Shown: one piece after another, positions 5,208 to 6,856 of the stretch | Layout of the letters: each line of letters opens with the position of its first letter | Position numbering within the stretch: position 1 is the stretch's first letter | Origin: Anderseniella sp. | GTDB taxonomy: Bacteria > Pseudomonadota > Alphaproteobacteria > Rhizobiales > Aestuariivirgaceae | Length of the DNA stretch: 6,856 nt | Direction: 5' to 3' | Assembly (NCBI GenBank): GCA_013041995.1 | Contig: JABDRA010000468.1 | Span: 1-6,856, forward strand | Notes under the pieces: model-generated | What the model was told of the DNA's origin: nothing | What the model saw: only the letters and a program-made list of their open reading frames with translations | Database searches by the model: none | Position numbers and translations under genes: made by a program

Positions 5208-6242
5208 TCAACTGTAACGGTACGGCCGTCCAGCCTTGGTCATGTCGGCATTGTATTTCTTGAAGATGTCGACGACCTTCTTCTTGGTTTCCGATTCAGC
5301 CGCAATCTCGTCCCAGAACTTGACGGCTGCATCTTCAACCGTTTGCCATTCGGCATCTGGAATGGAGGTCAGCTTCATCTTGGTGCCATCGACACGCAAG
5401 GAGGCTTCACCGCCCCAGTACCACCACTGACGATAGTAATGACTCTGGTCCATGGTCAGCTTGAGCAGTTCCTTCAGATGATCCGGCAGCTCATTGTAGC
5501 GGTCCATGTTGGCAAAGAACGACCCTGCCCAGGCGCCGGAGATATTGTTAGTGAGGAAGTAGTTGGTTACATCCGCCCAACCTACCGTGTAATCCTCGGT
5601 GATGCCCGACCAGGCAATGCCGTCGAGCTCGCCGGTCTGCACGGCAACCTCGATGTCTTCCCATGGCAGTGTCACCGGAATTACGCCGAACTGGGCCAGG
5701 AAGCGGCCGGCTGTCGGGAACGTGAATACCTTCTTGCCCTTGAGATCGGCCAGTGAGTTGATCGGATCCTTGGTGGCGAAATGGCATGGATCCCAGGCAC
5801 CGGCAGACAGGTGCTTTACCCCTACCTTGGAGTACTCCGCGTCCCAGATCTCGTTCAGGCCGTACTGGTTGAACAGCACCGGCACGTCCAGCGAATAGCG
5901 GCTGGCGAACGGGAAATAGCCGCCGAACACGGTGACTTCGGTTGGCGATGCCATGGAGTCATCATCAGACTGTACGGCGTCGATGGTGCCCTTCTGCATG
6001 GCGCGGAACAGTTCACCTGTCGGCACCAGCTGGTCTGCGAAGAACAGCTCGATTTCCATCTCGTCGCGGGCGACCTTGTTGAAACTGTCAATGGCCGGCT
6101 TGATGACGTGCTCTGCCAGCGCCGGACCCGCATAGGTCTGCATGCGCCACTTGATTTTGGATTGAGCGTGTACCGCAGGTGCAGCAAGTGTTGCAGCACC
6201 GGCTACGCCGGCTCCCTGAATAAATTTGCGTCTTGTCGTCAT
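5208..6242 (-). CDS. TRAP transporter periplasmic solute-binding protein (DctP/TakP type), Tat-exported
   Basis: This 344-residue protein has a twin-arginine signal peptide: TTRRKFIQG (2-10), a hydrophobic Ala-rich stretch and a likely cleavage after AVHA (residue 26). Mature-protein landmarks are LADLKGKKV (164-172), the DctP block IPVTLPWEDIEVAVQTGELDG (in two parts, 188-197 and 198-208) and AWSGITEDY (210-218). It should capture the substrate in the periplasm and hand it to the TRAP membrane subunits. At the position where most DctP proteins have the ligand-clamping Arg (K-I-R-V) this one reads K-V-F-T, that is Phe173. R180 is nearby, and an acidic DDD (93-95) lies in the N-lobe. The start is ATG at 6242-6240, with GGAGG (6255-6251) 8 nt upstream. 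The in-frame GTG at 6257 is rejected because it overlaps this site and would add residues before the Tat motif. The gene sits between the large permease and the ligase. Confidence 0.94.
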   Translation of the reverse strand: MTTRRKFIQGAGVAGAATLAAPAVHAQSKIKWRMQTYAGPALAEHVIKPAIDSFNKVARDEMEIELFFADQLVPTGELFRAMQKGTIDAVQSDDDSMASPTEVTVFGGYFPFASRYSLDVPVLFNQYGLNEIWDAEYSKVGVKHLSAGAWDPCHFATKDPINSLADLKGKKVFTFPTAGRFLAQFGVIPVTLPWEDIEVAVQTGELDGIAWSGITEDYTVGWADVTNYFLTNNISGAWAGSFFANMDRYNELPDHLKELLKLTMDQSHYYRQWWYWGGEASLRVDGTKMKLTSIPDAEWQTVEDAAVKFWDEIAAESETKKKVVDIFKKYNADMTKAGRPYRYS

Positions 6243-6250
6243 ATCACAAA

Positions 6251-6255
6251 CCTCC
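6251..6255 (-). promoter_or_regulatory. Ribosome binding site deciding the binding-protein start
   Basis: GGAGG on the minus strand is 8 nt upstream of ATG 6242-6240. It overlaps an alternative in-frame GTG (6257-6255) and so favours the downstream ATG. The rest of the 107-nt gap to the permease gene (6243-6349) shows no clear hairpin or promoter, although its minus strand carries two G5 runs just after the permease stop. Confidence 0.7.
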
Positions 6256-6349
6256 ACTTTGGTTTTCAGTTACACGTCTACTCTTCACTCTAGTTTTCGC
6301 TGGTCAACTCCACCTCACGAACAATTCCCCCTGTCCCCCAAAATCAAAA

Positions 6350-6856
6350 TCACTTCCCATAAACATAATTCGGCAGCCACAGAGCGATCTGCGGAAACAC
6401 CATGACCAGTGTCAGGGCCAGGATCATCACACCGACAAACGGGATGATGGATTTGTATATATCGGTCAGCCCGATTTCCGGCGGCGCCATGGCGCGCATC
6501 AAGAACAGGTTGTATCCGAACGGCGGTGTCATGTAGGCGATCTGGGTGGTGATGGTATAGAGCACGCCATACCAGACAAGGTCGAATCCGAGCGCACCGA
6601 CCAGCGGCACATACAGCGGCGCGACAATCACCAGCATGGCGGTGTCGTCCAGGAACGTTCCCATCAAGATGAACGACAGCTGCATCAGGATCAGGATCAT
6701 CCAAGGCGACAGGCTCAGCTGCTCGGTAAAAAGATTGTCGATCGCCCGCACCGCGCCAAGCCCGTCGAAGACCGCGCCAAAGGCGAGGGCGGCGAGAATG
6801 ATCCACATGAACATGCAGGTGATACCGAGAGTCTGCTTCACCGAGGTCTCGAAGAC
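6350..6856 (-). CDS. TRAP transporter large permease subunit (DctM type), 3' part only
   Basis: The frame is open from the right edge through 168 codons to TGA at 6352-6350; a GTG at 6841 is internal, not a start. The translation is strongly hydrophobic with about five membrane or re-entrant segments (roughly residues 10-33, 50-67, 70-90, 95-115 and 135-160 of the visible part). It carries the C-terminal DctM signature: GTFLDDTAMLVIVAPLYVP, then TPPFGYNLFLMRAMAPPEIG, then DIYKSIIPFVGV. It forms the Na+- or H+-coupled channel through the inner membrane, working with a small DctQ subunit, presumably off the right edge, and the binding protein encoded next. The PPFGYNLFLMR/APPE pattern is the TakM-like (mannitol/keto-acid/chloroaromatic annotated) subtype, which agrees with the binding-protein subtype. 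Full proteins are over 400 residues, so most of the gene is outside the window. Confidence 0.93.
   Translation of the reverse strand, partial: VFETSVKQTLGITCMFMWIILAALAFGAVFDGLGAVRAIDNLFTEQLSLSPWMILILMQLSFILMGTFLDDTAMLVIVAPLYVPLVGALGFDLVWYGVLYTITTQIAYMTPPFGYNLFLMRAMAPPEIGLTDIYKSIIPFVGVMILALTLVMVFPQIALWLPNYVYGK

Noticed and set aside
5106..5756. Plus-strand open frame of 216 codons opposite the binding-protein gene
   Set aside because: It is antisense to the TRAP binding protein, runs through the intergenic hairpin and shows no domain; a shadow of the real gene.
6243..6257. GTG start for the binding protein at 6257
   Set aside because: The GTG overlaps the GGAGG that serves the ATG at 6242, and it would put five residues ahead of a normally placed Tat motif.
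6243..6349. Two G5 runs on the minus strand just after the permease stop as a G-quadruplex or regulator site
   Set aside because: Only two runs are present, not the four needed for an intramolecular quadruplex, and no symmetric operator is visible.

Overview
The window is a stretch of bacterial chromosome, most likely from an alphaproteobacterium. I infer this from the moderately GC-rich genes, the TRAP transporter of the TakP/DctM type, the Tat-exported binding protein and the glutamine-synthetase-like catabolic enzyme. Everything convincingly coding lies on the minus strand, so the biological reading direction is right to left.

Layout, in transcription order: the 3' part of a TRAP large permease (dctM type) enters from the right edge (6856-6350). 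Then come a Tat-exported TRAP solute-binding protein (6242-5208), a 12-bp-stem hairpin, a glutamine-synthetase-like gamma-glutamyl-amide ligase (5124-3757), a small non-coding inserted element (about 3488-3750), an aldehyde dehydrogenase (3483-2101) and an iron-dependent alcohol dehydrogenase (2104-959). The last two genes overlap by 4 bases (ATGA). After an AT-richer spacer of 275 bases comes a visibly lower-GC gene for a Fic-family AMP-transferase (683-1), which runs off the left edge.

Read together, the five operon genes describe a route. A small molecule is imported by the TRAP system, and its amino group is capped with glutamate by the ligase. A hydroxyl group is then oxidised to aldehyde by the Fe-ADH and to acid by the ALDH. 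The logic matches the Puu (gamma-glutamyl putrescine) and Ipu (isopropylamine/alaninol) pathways, but with an alcohol dehydrogenase where Puu has an amine oxidase. The best-fitting substrate class is therefore an amino alcohol such as ethanolamine. This is inference; the hydrolase that would release the product is not in the window. The binding protein has Phe where TRAP proteins usually carry the carboxylate-clamping Arg, which fits a ligand that is not an ordinary carboxylate.

The most striking non-coding object is the 263-bp element between ligase and ALDH. It has 30/31-bp imperfect terminal inverted repeats, a CTAG at each boundary, and an interior made of two long hairpins (80 and 100 nt). 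It carries no credible gene, so it looks like a MITE or intergenic mosaic repeat. Removing it with one CTAG restores a 6-nt gap between ligase stop and ALDH start. Its left boundary touches the ALDH start codon, so the insertion split a formerly tight operon and left ALDH without a clear ribosome binding site.
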